From NCBI GenBank assembly GCA_025363475.1, contig JANYDS010000014.1, positions 1-57,348 on the forward strand: DNA of 57,348 nucleotides. The letters run 5' to 3'. The notes below the pieces were generated by a model. That model saw only the letters and a program-made list of their open reading frames with translations. It was not told the origin of the DNA and did not search any database. Source of the stretch: Terriglobia bacterium (GTDB lineage: Bacteria; Acidobacteriota; Terriglobia; Bryobacterales; Bryobacteraceae). Positions 22,145-32,254 of the stretch are shown piece by piece; within the stretch, counting starts at the first letter, position 1, and the number at the start of each line of letters is the position of its first letter. Both the position numbers and the translations under genes were made by a program.

Positions 22145-24733
22145 ATGGGAAGAATCACCGCCTGCGCATTTTTGGTCCTGACCCTGGCAGCTGTCGGACC
22201 GCGTGCGCTGCGCGCTGATGCTTTAGACGGCACGCCGGTCGAAGCCTTCCTCACCGGTACTCCAGCCATCCGCCATTCTCTGGCTAAACTCAACGTCCTC
22301 GGCAGCGTTCTGATGATCGCCGCCCATCCGGACGATGAAAACAATCCCGTACTTACATACCTGTCTCGCGGCCTCAAAGCCCGCACCGGATACCTGGCCC
22401 TGAATCGTGGCGAGGGCGGCCAGAATCTGCTCGGCGACGAACAGGGACCGCTGATGGGTGTCATTCGCACTCAGGAGTTACTCGCCGCCCGCCGTGACGA
22501 TGGCGGGTCACAATACTTCACCCGTGCCATTGATTTTGGTTTTACGACTTCGCTCGAAGAGACGATGAAAAACTGGGGCCACGATAAGGTTCTGTCGGAT
22601 GTCGTTTGGGTGATTCGGCAACAGCAGCCGGACGTGATCATGCTGGTCTTCGGCGGCACGCCTGCTGATGGTCACGGCAATCACCAGGCGTCTGCCATTT
22701 TGGGCAAGGAAGCCTTCGAAGCCGCAGCCGACCCCAGCCGTTTCCCTGAGCAGCTCAAATACGTGAAGACCTGGCGCGCCCGCCGCCTGATGCGCCCCCG
22801 TTTTGTGCCGCCTCCCGGGATGGTTCTGCCGCCTGCCATGGCTGCCGCAAACGCTGTCACCGGACCCGTAGTGAATCTCGATGTGGGTGAGTTCAATGCA
22901 GTCATCGGTCGCTCATATGAGGAGATTGCGCTCATCAGCCGCAGCGAACACCGCAGCCAGGGCCAGGGGTCAAAACTCGCTTATGGCACTACCGCGGCGG
23001 TAGTCTCGAATCTCGCCGGGGACATCGCGCAGAAGAGCATTTTCGAGGGTATTGACACCACCTGGAACCGCATCCCCGGAGGTGCCGTCATCGGTGCCAT
23101 TCTGGCCGGTGCAGAGCAACAATTCAACGATCTTCAGCCCGAGAAAACTGTCCCGGCGCTGCTCGCAGCCCGTTTCCTTATTGTGACCCCCGCCAGGCAG
23201 GGCAATGTTTGGGCGCAATGGAAGCTGGCTGACGTCGATCAGGCGATTGCCCTTTGTGCCGGCCTGCATACGGAAGTTCAGGCTGACGCTCCGGCCTACG
23301 TACCTGGTGCCACGGCGAAGCTGGAACTGACGGCTCTCAATCGCTCTGCACTTCCGATTGAACTTGCGGGAATTCATCTCTCCGGGTGGAGTGAAATGGA
23401 TGTACCTGTAAAAACTAAAACGCTGGCCAATAATAAACCGGAAGTCACGACAGTCCCCGTGACAATCGCCAGGACTCAGCCGTGGTCACAACCTTTCTGG
23501 CTGCGTGAACCCAGAGACGGATTCGATTATGCGATTTCCGATCAGAAGCTCAGAGGCCGTGCCGACATCATCCCCGAAGTCCTGGCCCGTTTCGATTTCA
23601 CTCTGAAAGGCGCGGCGTTTTCTCTCACCACGCCGCTTCACTACCGTTATGCAGACCCGGCCCGAGGCGAAATCATCCGACCCGTTGTGGTTCAACCGCC
23701 GGTCTCAATCGACTTGCCCGCTGACAATTTCGTCTTCCCCACCGGCTCTGCCCGCGATGTTAGCTTTCAGGTCCGTGCGCTCGCACCAGGGCAGACCGGC
23801 GAGATCCGTCTCGATACTCCACAGGGTTGGAAAGTGCAGCCCGCCACTGTCTCTTTCAACCTAAAAGAAATGGGCGAGGCACAGGAAGCCCGCTTCCACC
23901 TCACACCTCCTGGCGACCCGCTGGCCGGCAAGTTCCGCGTGGTTGCAAAAGCCAACGGCGTTGAAGTCGCGAGCCATGTCGCGGTCACTCCTTACACCCA
24001 CATTCCCACTCAAACAGTGATGCAGGCAAGCGAAGGGAAACTCGCAGCGGCATCATTGAAAGTCCTCGCCAAACGCGTTGGCTATGTGATGGGAGCTTCT
24101 GACAAAGAACCCGAAGCGCTGCGCCAGATGGGCGTCCAGGTTGATCTGCTGAGCGAAAAGGAACTCAGCACTGCCAACCTGGCAATCTACGACGCCATCA
24201 TCACCGGCGTTCGCGCCTACGCGCTGCGCGCCGACCTTCGGGCGACTCAGCCCAAGCTTCTGGAGTACGTAAAGAACGGCGGCACGCTGGTTGTTCAATA
24301 CAACAATCCTTCTGATAAGCGGATGAGCCCCGCCATTGCGGATGCGCTGGATCACATGGGTCCCTACCCATTCTCTTTCTCTGGTGACGATGCGCGTGTG
24401 ACGGATGAGACAGCGCCCGTGAACGTCTTGCAACCGGCCTCACCGCTGCTCAACATCCCCAATAAAATCACCGCTGCGGATTTTGAAGGCTGGGTGCAGG
24501 AACGCGGTCTCTACTTCTCCAACAAGTGGGACCCGCGCTACCAAACTCCGCTCGAAACCCACGATGCCGGCAAGCCGGAACTGAAAGGCAGCCTGCTTTA
24601 CACCCGCTATGGCAAGGGCGCGTACGTTTTCACTGCACTCTCCTGGTTCCGCGAACTGCCTGCGGGCGTTCCGGGGGCCTACCGCATCTTCGCCAACATG
24701 ATCAGCGCAGGCAAAGCCACCCATGGCAAATAA
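22145..24733 (+). CDS. Exported PIG-L/LmbE-type deacetylase with large C-terminal extension
   Basis: The 862-residue protein has an N-terminal signal (ACAFLVLTLAAVGPRALRA). It then has a PIG-L/LmbE zinc deacetylase domain: AAHPDDEN with His61, Asp63 and Asp64, and the third ligand in ADGHGNHQAS (His177/His180). Such enzymes remove N-acetyl groups from GlcNAc-type substrates. Residues about 375-620 are beta-sandwich segments. Residues about 640-860 look like a glutaminase/ThuA-type alpha/beta domain (YDAIITGVRAYALR, LLEYVKNGGTLVVQYN, YTRYGKGAYVFTALSWFRELP). The core PIG-L domain is normally about 200-250 residues, so most of this protein is accessory. It overlaps the SDR gene by 11 bp and heads a five-gene rightward unit. 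Confidence 0.82.
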   Translation: MGRITACAFLVLTLAAVGPRALRADALDGTPVEAFLTGTPAIRHSLAKLNVLGSVLMIAAHPDDENNPVLTYLSRGLKARTGYLALNRGEGGQNLLGDEQGPLMGVIRTQELLAARRDDGGSQYFTRAIDFGFTTSLEETMKNWGHDKVLSDVVWVIRQQQPDVIMLVFGGTPADGHGNHQASAILGKEAFEAAADPSRFPEQLKYVKTWRARRLMRPRFVPPPGMVLPPAMAAANAVTGPVVNLDVGEFNAVIGRSYEEIALISRSEHRSQGQGSKLAYGTTAAVVSNLAGDIAQKSIFEGIDTTWNRIPGGAVIGAILAGAEQQFNDLQPEKTVPALLAARFLIVTPARQGNVWAQWKLADVDQAIALCAGLHTEVQADAPAYVPGATAKLELTALNRSALPIELAGIHLSGWSEMDVPVKTKTLANNKPEVTTVPVTIARTQPWSQPFWLREPRDGFDYAISDQKLRGRADIIPEVLARFDFTLKGAAFSLTTPLHYRYADPARGEIIRPVVVQPPVSIDLPADNFVFPTGSARDVSFQVRALAPGQTGEIRLDTPQGWKVQPATVSFNLKEMGEAQEARFHLTPPGDPLAGKFRVVAKANGVEVASHVAVTPYTHIPTQTVMQASEGKLAAASLKVLAKRVGYVMGASDKEPEALRQMGVQVDLLSEKELSTANLAIYDAIITGVRAYALRADLRATQPKLLEYVKNGGTLVVQYNNPSDKRMSPAIADALDHMGPYPFSFSGDDARVTDETAPVNVLQPASPLLNIPNKITAADFEGWVQERGLYFSNKWDPRYQTPLETHDAGKPELKGSLLYTRYGKGAYVFTALSWFRELPAGVPGAYRIFANMISAGKATHGK

Positions 24734-25478
24734 GCCAGTCGCGCTGGTGACAGGTGCGTCGAGTGGTCTGGGCGCGGTGTTTGCACGAAAGCTGGCGGCA
24801 CGCGGGTACGACCTGATTCTGGTCGCCCGCCGCACAGAAAAACTCAAAGAGTTCGACGCTGAAATTATTGGGGCGGACCTTGGAACCCGCGAGGGCACGG
24901 ATGCCGTAGTCGCGGCCATTGCGGCGAATCCGCGCCTGGAGCTTCTGGTCAACAACGCAGGCTTCGGCACCACAGGCCGGTTCTGGGAAGCGGATCCGGC
25001 GGGTCAGGAACAAATGCATCAGGTTCACATCATGGCCGCGATGCGCCTCACACGCGCGGCGCTGGCCGCGATGGTTCCGCGCAATCGTGGCGGAGTCATT
25101 AACGTTTCGTCGGTGGCGGCTTTCGGCACCAGTGCAGGCAACGTCAGTTATTGCGCAACTAAGGCCTGGATGAATAACTTCACACTCGGCCTTGATGTGG
25201 AACTCCGCAGCCTCGGTTCCGAGGTAACAGTGCAGGCGCTTTGCCCTGGCTTCACCATCACGGAATTCCACGACACCATGGGAGTGAGTCGCAACCCCAT
25301 CCCCAACTTTCTCTGGCTAAAGGCAGACCGCGTCGTGGAAGCTTCTTTGCGTTCCCTCCATTCCGGCAAGCCGGTCGTCGTGCCCGACTGGAAATATAAA
25401 TTCATCGTCGGGTGCATGAAACTCCTGCCCGGCAGCATCACACGCGCCGCCAGGCCCTCGAAAGACAAACGCGTATGA
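24723..25478 (+). CDS. Short-chain dehydrogenase/reductase
   Basis: This is a 251-residue NAD(P)-dependent classical SDR. The cofactor motif TGASSGLG is at residues 10-17, NNAG near 77-80, and the catalytic Ser130, Tyr143 and Lys147 appear in NVSS and YCATK. A PGFTITEFH segment follows Lys, as in the DltE/YqjQ-like group. The ATG at 24723 lies inside the end of the PIG-L gene, and the stop overlaps the next gene by 4 bp (ATGA), so translation is coupled. The substrate cannot be inferred from this mixed operon. Confidence 0.88.
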   Translation: MANKPVALVTGASSGLGAVFARKLAARGYDLILVARRTEKLKEFDAEIIGADLGTREGTDAVVAAIAANPRLELLVNNAGFGTTGRFWEADPAGQEQMHQVHIMAAMRLTRAALAAMVPRNRGGVINVSSVAAFGTSAGNVSYCATKAWMNNFTLGLDVELRSLGSEVTVQALCPGFTITEFHDTMGVSRNPIPNFLWLKADRVVEASLRSLHSGKPVVVPDWKYKFIVGCMKLLPGSITRAARPSKDKRV

Positions 25479-26296
25479 TCATCGAAGCGGTTCCCAACTT
25501 CTCCGAAGGCCGGGACGCCAGGATCATCTCCGCACTGGCTGGAGCAGCCAAACCAGTGCTGCTCGACGTGACCTCGGACGCTGATCATAACCGCACCGTC
25601 CTCACCCTCGCCGGCTCACCCGAACAAGTCGTGGAAGCAACCTTCCAGACCATCCGCACCGCTGCGGAAAACATCGACCTCACGCGTCATTCCGGAGTCC
25701 ACCCGCGCTTAGGGGCCGCCGATGTAGTGCCGCTGGTTCCCGTATCCGGCATTACTCTCGAAGCCTGTGCGGCGCTTGCACATACCCTGGGCCGACGAAT
25801 CTGGGAAGAGCTAACGATCCCCGTTTGTTTTTACGAAGCCGCAGCCCTGCGCCCGGAGTGCAGGTGCTTGCCCGACATCCGCAAAAACCACCCGCAGCCT
25901 GACCTTGGCACGGAACCGCATCCCACCGCAGGCATCTGCGTTGTGGGAGCCAGAAACTTCCTCATCGCCTGGAACATCAACCTGCGCTCCAGTGACCTTG
26001 CCGCAGCCAGGGCAATTGCCAAATCAATCCGAACTTTGCCTGGCGTCCGTTCCATCGGCCTTCCACTCGAATCGCGGGGTCAGGTGCAGGTGTCCATCAA
26101 CCTCATTGATTTTGAAAACACACCCCTGCATGTCATTTTTGACGCCGTCGCAGACTACGGCATTGAAATCGCCGGCAGCGAACTCATCGGCATGATCCCT
26201 GCGGCGGCGCTGACTGCATCATCCGGCCACGACCTGCATTGGGAGAACTTCCGTCCTGATCTGGTGCTCGAAAACCGCTTGCGCACGCTAAACTGA
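25475..26296 (+). CDS. Glutamate formimidoyltransferase (FtcD N-terminal type)
   Basis: The 273-residue protein resembles the formiminotransferase half of FtcD, which moves the formimino group from formiminoglutamate (histidine degradation) to tetrahydrofolate. Motifs are VPNFSEGRD at the start, TSDADHNRTVLTLAG, SGVHPRLGAADVVPLVP, and the segment ARNFLIAWNINL followed by RGQVQVSINLIDFENTPL. It is somewhat shorter than the usual 300 residues and lacks the cyclodeaminase half. The ATG at 25475 shares ATGA with the SDR stop. No other hut gene is visible in the window. Confidence 0.87.
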   Translation: MIIEAVPNFSEGRDARIISALAGAAKPVLLDVTSDADHNRTVLTLAGSPEQVVEATFQTIRTAAENIDLTRHSGVHPRLGAADVVPLVPVSGITLEACAALAHTLGRRIWEELTIPVCFYEAAALRPECRCLPDIRKNHPQPDLGTEPHPTAGICVVGARNFLIAWNINLRSSDLAAARAIAKSIRTLPGVRSIGLPLESRGQVQVSINLIDFENTPLHVIFDAVADYGIEIAGSELIGMIPAAALTASSGHDLHWENFRPDLVLENRLRTLN

Positions 26297-26301
26297 GACC
26301 G

Positions 26302-27183
26302 GTGCTCCTATCTATAGAGCCGGTAGTGCCTGTGCGCCCCCAGTGGCTTCGCGCACCCGCACCTGTTGGCCAGAACTATCGTGAACTGAAGACTCTGATC
26401 GCTGACCTGAAGCTCCACACGGTTTGCGAAAGCGCCGCCTGCCCGAATGTTGGCGAGTGCTGGAACCGCCGCACAGCCACGTTCATGATTCTGGGCAATG
26501 TCTGTACGCGCCGCTGCGGTTTTTGCGCCGTCCAAAAAGGCGGGCCGCTCGCCGTCGATTACGATGAACCCCGTCGCGTTGCCGAAGCCGTTGCCATCAT
26601 GGGCTTGAAATACGCCGTGGTAACCAGCGTCAATCGCGACGACCGCAAAGACGGCGGTGCTGAGCTTTTCAAACTCACCATCGAAGCCATCCGCGAACGC
26701 GTCCCCGGTTGCAAAGTCGAGGTGCTTGTGCCCGATTTTCAGGGCAGCCACGACGCCATGAAGATCGTGATGGATGCACGCCCCGATGTCCTCAACCACA
26801 ACACAGAAACAGTGCCGCGCCTTTACCGCCAGGTGCGTCTGGGTGCGCGGTACGAACGCTCTCTTGAAATGCTGCGCTATGCGAAGGAACTCGCTCCGCA
26901 GACTCCGGTAAAATCGGGTCTCATGCTCGGGCTGGGTGAATTGAACGAAGAAGTCTTGCAAGTCATGCGCGACCTTCACGAACACAGTGTCGATATCCTA
27001 ACGCTCGGTCAATACCTGCGGCCATCGCCCAAGCATTTGCCCATCGTGCGTTACGTCGCGCCGGCCGAGTTTGAAGAACTCCGCCGCGCAGGAAAGGCCA
27101 TGGGCTTCTCGCACGTTGAAGCGGGACCTCTGGTTCGCAGTTCATATCATGCAGATGAAGGAGAGGCACAATGCGTCGCCTGA
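26302..27183 (+). CDS. lipA: Lipoyl synthase
   Basis: This 293-residue radical-SAM enzyme inserts two sulfurs into octanoyl-lipoyl domains. The auxiliary cluster Cys are C42, C47 and C53 in CESAACPNVGEC; the radical SAM Cys are C68, C72 and C75 in CTRRCGFC. The C-terminal RSSYHADE carries the serine ligand of the auxiliary cluster. The start is GTG at 26302, 5 bp after the upstream stop. The end overlaps the adenosine deaminase gene by 13 bp. No lipB was seen next to it. Confidence 0.95.
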   Translation: MLLSIEPVVPVRPQWLRAPAPVGQNYRELKTLIADLKLHTVCESAACPNVGECWNRRTATFMILGNVCTRRCGFCAVQKGGPLAVDYDEPRRVAEAVAIMGLKYAVVTSVNRDDRKDGGAELFKLTIEAIRERVPGCKVEVLVPDFQGSHDAMKIVMDARPDVLNHNTETVPRLYRQVRLGARYERSLEMLRYAKELAPQTPVKSGLMLGLGELNEEVLQVMRDLHEHSVDILTLGQYLRPSPKHLPIVRYVAPAEFEELRRAGKAMGFSHVEAGPLVRSSYHADEGEAQCVA

Positions 27184-28655
27184 TTGCCCTTTTCGGTTTG
27201 ACCGCCTGTCTGGCCCTTGCGCAGACCGCCATCGAAACGAAACTCGCCCAGCTCAAAAAAAGCCCGCCCGAACTCCACGCCTTCCTCTATAAAATGCCCA
27301 AAGGCGGGGATCTCCACAACCATCTCTCCGGGGCCATCTACGCCGAAAGTTTTATCCGCGTGGCCGCCGAAAATCATTTGTGCGTTGACAAAGTTCTGCT
27401 GGCCATTGTGGCGCCGCCCTGCACCGACAATAAAGTGGACGCGGCTCAGGCGCAGGCCAACAATAACCTCCGCAACGCCCTGATTGACAGCCTCTCCATG
27501 CGCAACTACGAATGGGGACGCCAGTCTGGTCACGATCATTTCTTCGCCACCTTTGACAAGTTCGGGCCTGTTGACAGCGGTGATCTGGTAGCCGAAATCG
27601 CGCAGCGCGCGGCAGATCAGAATGAGTCATATCTGGAACTGATGGCACTTTCAGGTGGCGGCCCCATTAGCGGCCTCGGCAAGGAAGCGGGCCTTGATGA
27701 CGATTGGGATATCACGCGCCAGAAACTCCAGGCTGCGGGTTTGCAGGCTCAGGTAGCGTCTCTGTCGGGTCGTGTCAACGCCATGGAATCTGTGCGACGT
27801 CGTGTTCTCGGGTGCCAGGGAAATCCTAATTCACCAGCTTGCCGCGTTCAGGTTCATTACGTCTACCAGGTTCTTCGTGAATTTCCCAAAGAACAGGTGT
27901 TCTCGCAGATCCTGGCTGGTTTTGCCCTCGTGACCTCAGACCCGCGCGTAGTGGCAATCAACTTCGTGCAGCCGGAAGACGGCATCAATTCCATGACGGA
28001 TTACCACCTGCAAATGCGCATGGTGGATTACGCGAAGAAGGTCTATCCGAAGGTCCACATCACGCTTCATGCCGGTGAACTGGCCCCAGGTCTGGTGCCG
28101 CCTGACGGCCTCACATTTCATATCCGCGAAGCAGTGGACCTCGGTCATGCCGAACGCATCGGCCACGGCGTAGATATCATGCATGAGAAAGACCCGGCCA
28201 CACTGCTGAAAGACATGCGCGACCGCCACATCGCAGTGGAAATCAACCTCACCAGCAACGATGTGATTCTGGGGGTGAAGGGTGACCAGCATCCCTTTCC
28301 GGTTTACCGCAGGTACGGAGTTCCGGTAATGCTTTCCACTGACGATGAAGGTGTCTCGCGGTCCCAGCTGACAGAGGAATACCAGCGCGCGCTGCTGACT
28401 TACAACCTCACTTACAAAGACCTGAAAGAGATGGTCCGCAACAGCCTCGAATACTCATTTGCGCCCGGCCAGAGCTATTGGATCAACCGTTCCTACGCGG
28501 CAGTCAATACCGCGTGTTCAGCCAGCACTGCCGGTATTACCTGCGTGGACTTTCTCCGCAACAACGAAAAAGCCCGGCTGCAGGCGGATCTTGAACAGCG
28601 CTTCGCTGAGTTCGAGAAAAGTCTTACGCCGCAATCTCAGCCGGCGGCACGCTAA
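27171..28655 (+). CDS. Secreted adenosine/AMP deaminase-like enzyme (ADGF-like)
   Basis: This 494-residue amidohydrolase has a clear signal peptide (MRRLIALFGLTACLALAQ). The zinc-site motifs of adenosine deaminases are intact: GGDLHNHLSGA (His49/His51), ITLHAGE (catalytic Glu), RIGHGVDI, and MLSTDDEGVSR (Asp pair). Extra sequence between the first and second motifs resembles the extracellular ADGF/CECR1 group rather than compact cytosolic ADA (about 340 residues). A strong Shine-Dalgarno (GGAGAGG) lies just before the ATG at 27171, inside the lipA end. The stop overlaps the convergent transporter gene by 32 bp. It probably deaminates extracellular nucleosides. Confidence 0.85.
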   Translation: MRRLIALFGLTACLALAQTAIETKLAQLKKSPPELHAFLYKMPKGGDLHNHLSGAIYAESFIRVAAENHLCVDKVLLAIVAPPCTDNKVDAAQAQANNNLRNALIDSLSMRNYEWGRQSGHDHFFATFDKFGPVDSGDLVAEIAQRAADQNESYLELMALSGGGPISGLGKEAGLDDDWDITRQKLQAAGLQAQVASLSGRVNAMESVRRRVLGCQGNPNSPACRVQVHYVYQVLREFPKEQVFSQILAGFALVTSDPRVVAINFVQPEDGINSMTDYHLQMRMVDYAKKVYPKVHITLHAGELAPGLVPPDGLTFHIREAVDLGHAERIGHGVDIMHEKDPATLLKDMRDRHIAVEINLTSNDVILGVKGDQHPFPVYRRYGVPVMLSTDDEGVSRSQLTEEYQRALLTYNLTYKDLKEMVRNSLEYSFAPGQSYWINRSYAAVNTACSASTAGITCVDFLRNNEKARLQADLEQRFAEFEKSLTPQSQPAAR

Positions 28656-29838
28656 GATCCACGCCTTCCCAGCGCGCAACCACCGCAGTAGCCAGGCAGT
28701 TGCCCAGCAGATTCACTGAGGTGCGTGCCATATCCATCAGCGTATCGACGCCCAGGATAACTGCAACACCTTCGATCGGCAGGTTGAAGGTCGCGAGAGT
28801 TCCTGCCAGGATCACCAGCGAGGCCCGCGGTACGCCCGCTACGCCCTTACTGGTCAGCATGAGCGTCAGCAGCATCACCAGTTGCGTTGAGAACGACAGA
28901 TGCACCCCTGCCGCCTGGGCGACGAACACCGCAGCGAGCGACAAATAGAGCGTGGAGCCGTCAAGATTGAAGCTATAGCCGGTCGGCAGCACGAACGCCA
29001 CAATATGCTTCGGCACTCCGAAGCGCTCCATATTTTCAAGCGCAATCGGCAGAGCGGCTTCGCTCGATGCCGTGGAGAACGCAATCAGGAACGGTTCACG
29101 TACGTAGTGGATGAAGCGCTTCAGCGGAATCCGCAGCACCGTGATGACGGTTCCGAACACGAAGACAACGAAGAACAGTTCAGCAGCGTAGAGCGTGAGC
29201 ACCAGCTTGCCCAGATTCACCAGAACACCCAGTCCCTTCTCGCCCACGACCGACGCCATCGCACCAAACACACCGAACGGAGCAACATACATCACGTAGC
29301 CGGTGTATTTGAACATGATCTCGGAAAGTGCTTCGCAGAATGCGACCACCGGCTTCGCCTTCGCACCCAGCACCGCGCAAGCCATACCGAAGAGGAAAGT
29401 GAAAACGACAATCTGCAGCACTTCACCATCAGCCATCGACTTGATAATGCTGGTGGGGAACGTATGTTCCAGAATCTGCGAGATGCTGGTGCTGGTGGTT
29501 GCCAGCCCGCCAGTGGCACCTTTCTGCAACTGGACACCGACACCCGGCTGCACCAGATTCACAGCACCCAGCCCCACAAAAAGAGCAATGGTAGTGACAA
29601 TTTCAAAATAGAGAATCGCCTTGCCGCCAATGCGGCCCATGGTTTTCACGCTGCCGGTGCCGGCAATACCCACTACCAGCGTGCCAAACAGCAGCGGGGC
29701 AATGATCGATTTAATCAGACGGAGGAAGATCGACCCCAGGATCGCCATCTGTCTGGCGGGGCCAGGCAAGACAGCGCCAAATAAAATACCGGCGACGAGG
29801 GCAATCAGAATCCAGGCGGTCAGGGAGATTTTCTTCAT
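28624..29838 (-). CDS. Dicarboxylate/amino acid:cation symporter (DAACS family)
   Basis: This 404-residue inner-membrane carrier takes up glutamate, aspartate or C4-dicarboxylates with Na+ or H+. Hallmarks are the serine-rich re-entrant loop STASSEAALPIALENM, the NMDGT-like motif here FNLDGSTLYLS, and the second loop TSKGVAGVPRASLVILAGTL. The segment after it, GVDTLMDMARTSVNLLGNCLA, carries the substrate-binding Asp, Arg and Asn residues. Substrate within the family is not resolvable. It starts at the ATG at 29838, and its own promoter probably lies in or beyond the 43-bp gap to the receptor fragment. Confidence 0.92.
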   Translation of the reverse strand: MKKISLTAWILIALVAGILFGAVLPGPARQMAILGSIFLRLIKSIIAPLLFGTLVVGIAGTGSVKTMGRIGGKAILYFEIVTTIALFVGLGAVNLVQPGVGVQLQKGATGGLATTSTSISQILEHTFPTSIIKSMADGEVLQIVVFTFLFGMACAVLGAKAKPVVAFCEALSEIMFKYTGYVMYVAPFGVFGAMASVVGEKGLGVLVNLGKLVLTLYAAELFFVVFVFGTVITVLRIPLKRFIHYVREPFLIAFSTASSEAALPIALENMERFGVPKHIVAFVLPTGYSFNLDGSTLYLSLAAVFVAQAAGVHLSFSTQLVMLLTLMLTSKGVAGVPRASLVILAGTLATFNLPIEGVAVILGVDTLMDMARTSVNLLGNCLATAVVARWEGVDLSVPPAEIAA

Positions 29839-29881
29839 GGTCTGCCTTATCAGTTTAGGTGGGATCGGGAGCCCGTGTCGC

Positions 29882-32254
29882 TTATAGCGGCGAGACCGGC
29901 GCCCGACTCGTTGGGATGAGCAGCGGGAGCTGGAAGTAGAACCGCATTCCCAGCTGGATCTGGCGGGGCAGGTTTGCCTGGTAGGTGATCTTCCCGAAAG
30001 AGGCTGTTCCGAACTGCGTATTCGGGCTGGCGAACAACGGCGTGTTGGTGGAGTTCAGCGCCTCGGCGCGGAACTGACCAGTAAGAGCTTCTGCAATCTT
30101 GAAATTCTTGAAGATTGAAACATCAAAATTTCTCATGCCCGGCCCCAGCGTGCTGAGCGAGCGTGAGATGTTGCCGAAGGTGAAAGCCGGTGCCTGCGCG
30201 AAAGCAGCCGGATTCAGGTAAGCGTTGAGCCGGTCATGAACGCTGCCGGATGTGGCAGGGTTAATACCCGTTGCGTTCGGGCGCTGTTCCCCCGTGCCAA
30301 TGACGCTGTTCAGGTTCTGCTGATAAACGAACAACGGGAAGCCGGCCTGAAACAGAGCCGTGCCGTTGAGTGACCAGCCGCCCACAATGTAGTCGAGCAT
30401 TTTGCTGGAATTCAACATGGCCTTGCCCTTACCGAACGGCAGTTCGTATGTCACTGCGCTGGTAACGCGAAGCGGAGTGTGCGTGGACGCGAGTGCCCAT
30501 TCGGCATCGAGATTGTAGTAATTCTGCGGCTGGCTGGGAGGCGTGCTGCCAGAGAAAGTATTGAATGAGTTGGACGTGCCGCTGCCCCATTCATTGTCCT
30601 GATTTTTTGACCACGTAAAGGTCGAAAGAAAAGTCAGGCCCTTCGAAAGCCGCTTCTGCGCTTTGACGATCAGCGAGTCATACTGCGCACTGGCCGGGTT
30701 AGTAACCATCCCGATGGTGCTGTACTGCGGGAACGGCAATAGCAACTGCGCCTGAGACACTGTCGCATTCCCGATTACGCCCGAACCGCCATGACCAAAG
30801 AACGGATTGGCGACAGCAGTATTGAGTGCGGACCCGAGTGAAAGATAGTTCATCGGTAACTGGTTGATGTTCATGTTGCCATTGCCTGTGGGTGAGGGCT
30901 GCAGGTGGCTGGAACGCGAACCAGCGTAACCCAGTTCGAGAGCGATGCCATACGGAAGTTCCCGCTGGATATCGAACGAGAACTGCTGCACCAGACCAGT
31001 TGTCCGGCTCTGGTTCAGAAAGTTGAAGGTTGACCCGATCGCAGTCAATGGCCCGAGAGTATTTCCTACAGGCTGCAGGATGCCGTTCGGGAACGGGTTA
31101 GACAGCGAGTTCGCCGGTGTGGAGTTGCCATTGTTGCTGGCAACGTAAGTTGTAGCCTGGTTGTAACCCGGCGCAATCGTCGCATCCGTCGAAAAAATGG
31201 TGGGTGCGTAGAACATGCCCCAGCCGCCGCGGATCGTGGTCTTCGGCGTAATCTGATAAGCGAAACCGGCTCGGGGGCCAAATTTGGTTTTTGGCGGTGC
31301 GCAGCAGGTGGTGGGAGCATTGCTCTGGCCTGCATAGAGAATCACGCCATAAGGCACCACCCCGGTAACACCGGCGGCAATCGGGTTCACCGCTTTCTGA
31401 TCGAAACCAACCGCGATGTGATTGTTCGCTTCACCCAGTCCGGTTTCATATTCGTAGCGAAGCCCGACGTTGACGGTGAGTTTCGACGTAACCCGGATGT
31501 CGTCCTGGACGAAACCGGAATAGTATTTGACGAAGTCGAACAGCTTGGTCGTCGTAGCAACTGAACCGGATGACGGATAGCCCATCAGCAGATCGGCGAA
31601 ATCCGCCCCGGTACCGTTGGTCTGCGACGGATACTGGCGGGAGAAAACACCATTGAAGCTGAAGTTGCCACCTGAATTGCTCAGGCTGGTGAAATCCGTA
31701 TGGATCAGCCTGTAATCGAAGCCAATGGAAAGACTGTGCTTGCCGGCATACTTCGAAACAGAGGTCGAGAAGTTTCGCGAATTGAAGACTGAGTAAGTCG
31801 GCGACACCGAACTCAAGGTATTACTGAGCAGGCCGATCGTTGGAAAATACTGAGCCTGCACGGCGCTGGTGAAGTTGGAAGGCAGACCCAGAGCGGCCGA
31901 GCTGAAGCCGTAGCTGATTCCTGTCGTTTGATTCGGGAACCGGTTGAAGCCGTAGCGGGTGACCAGGACCGTAGTGGGATTCAGGGTCATGGTGCTGTTG
32001 ACTGCGGTTGCATCCGCCTTGCGGAACAACAGATAGGGACCGTTACCGCTGCCGCCGGGAAGCGTTCCAAGAGTATTGCCGCCTGGTTCACGGCTCTTGT
32101 AGTGCAGGTACGACGCAGAGATTTTCCACCATTCGAATAGTGTGTGGTCGAGCTTGGAAGTGTACTCGTCAGCGCGGTCAGTCAGCGTGTCGTTACCTGT
32201 GAAATTGATCGCATCGGTTTTCTTGCCGATGGCCGCAGTTGGAATATAACTCAT
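29882..32254 (-). pseudogene. TonB-type receptor missing its N-terminus (signal peptide, regulatory domain and plug)
   Basis: There are 790 uninterrupted codons, but they begin inside a receptor. GNDTLTDRADEYTSKLDHTL and WWKISASYLHYKSREPGG are the start of the barrel region in Oar-like proteins, and motifs such as SGFVQDDIRVTSKLTVNVGLRYEYE and the C-terminal aromatic RFYFQ strand follow. The intact relatives in this window have about 1000-1200 residues with a signal peptide, CarboxypepD_reg domain and plug, so roughly 350 residues are absent. Without a signal sequence the product cannot reach the outer membrane. The apparent ATG at 32254 lies at a junction with an oppositely oriented hisC remnant. 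Confidence 0.75.

Noticed and set aside
28900-29784. 294-codon plus-strand frame
   Set aside because: Antisense to the DAACS symporter and rich in His/Gln/Arg, as expected for the reverse of a hydrophobic protein.
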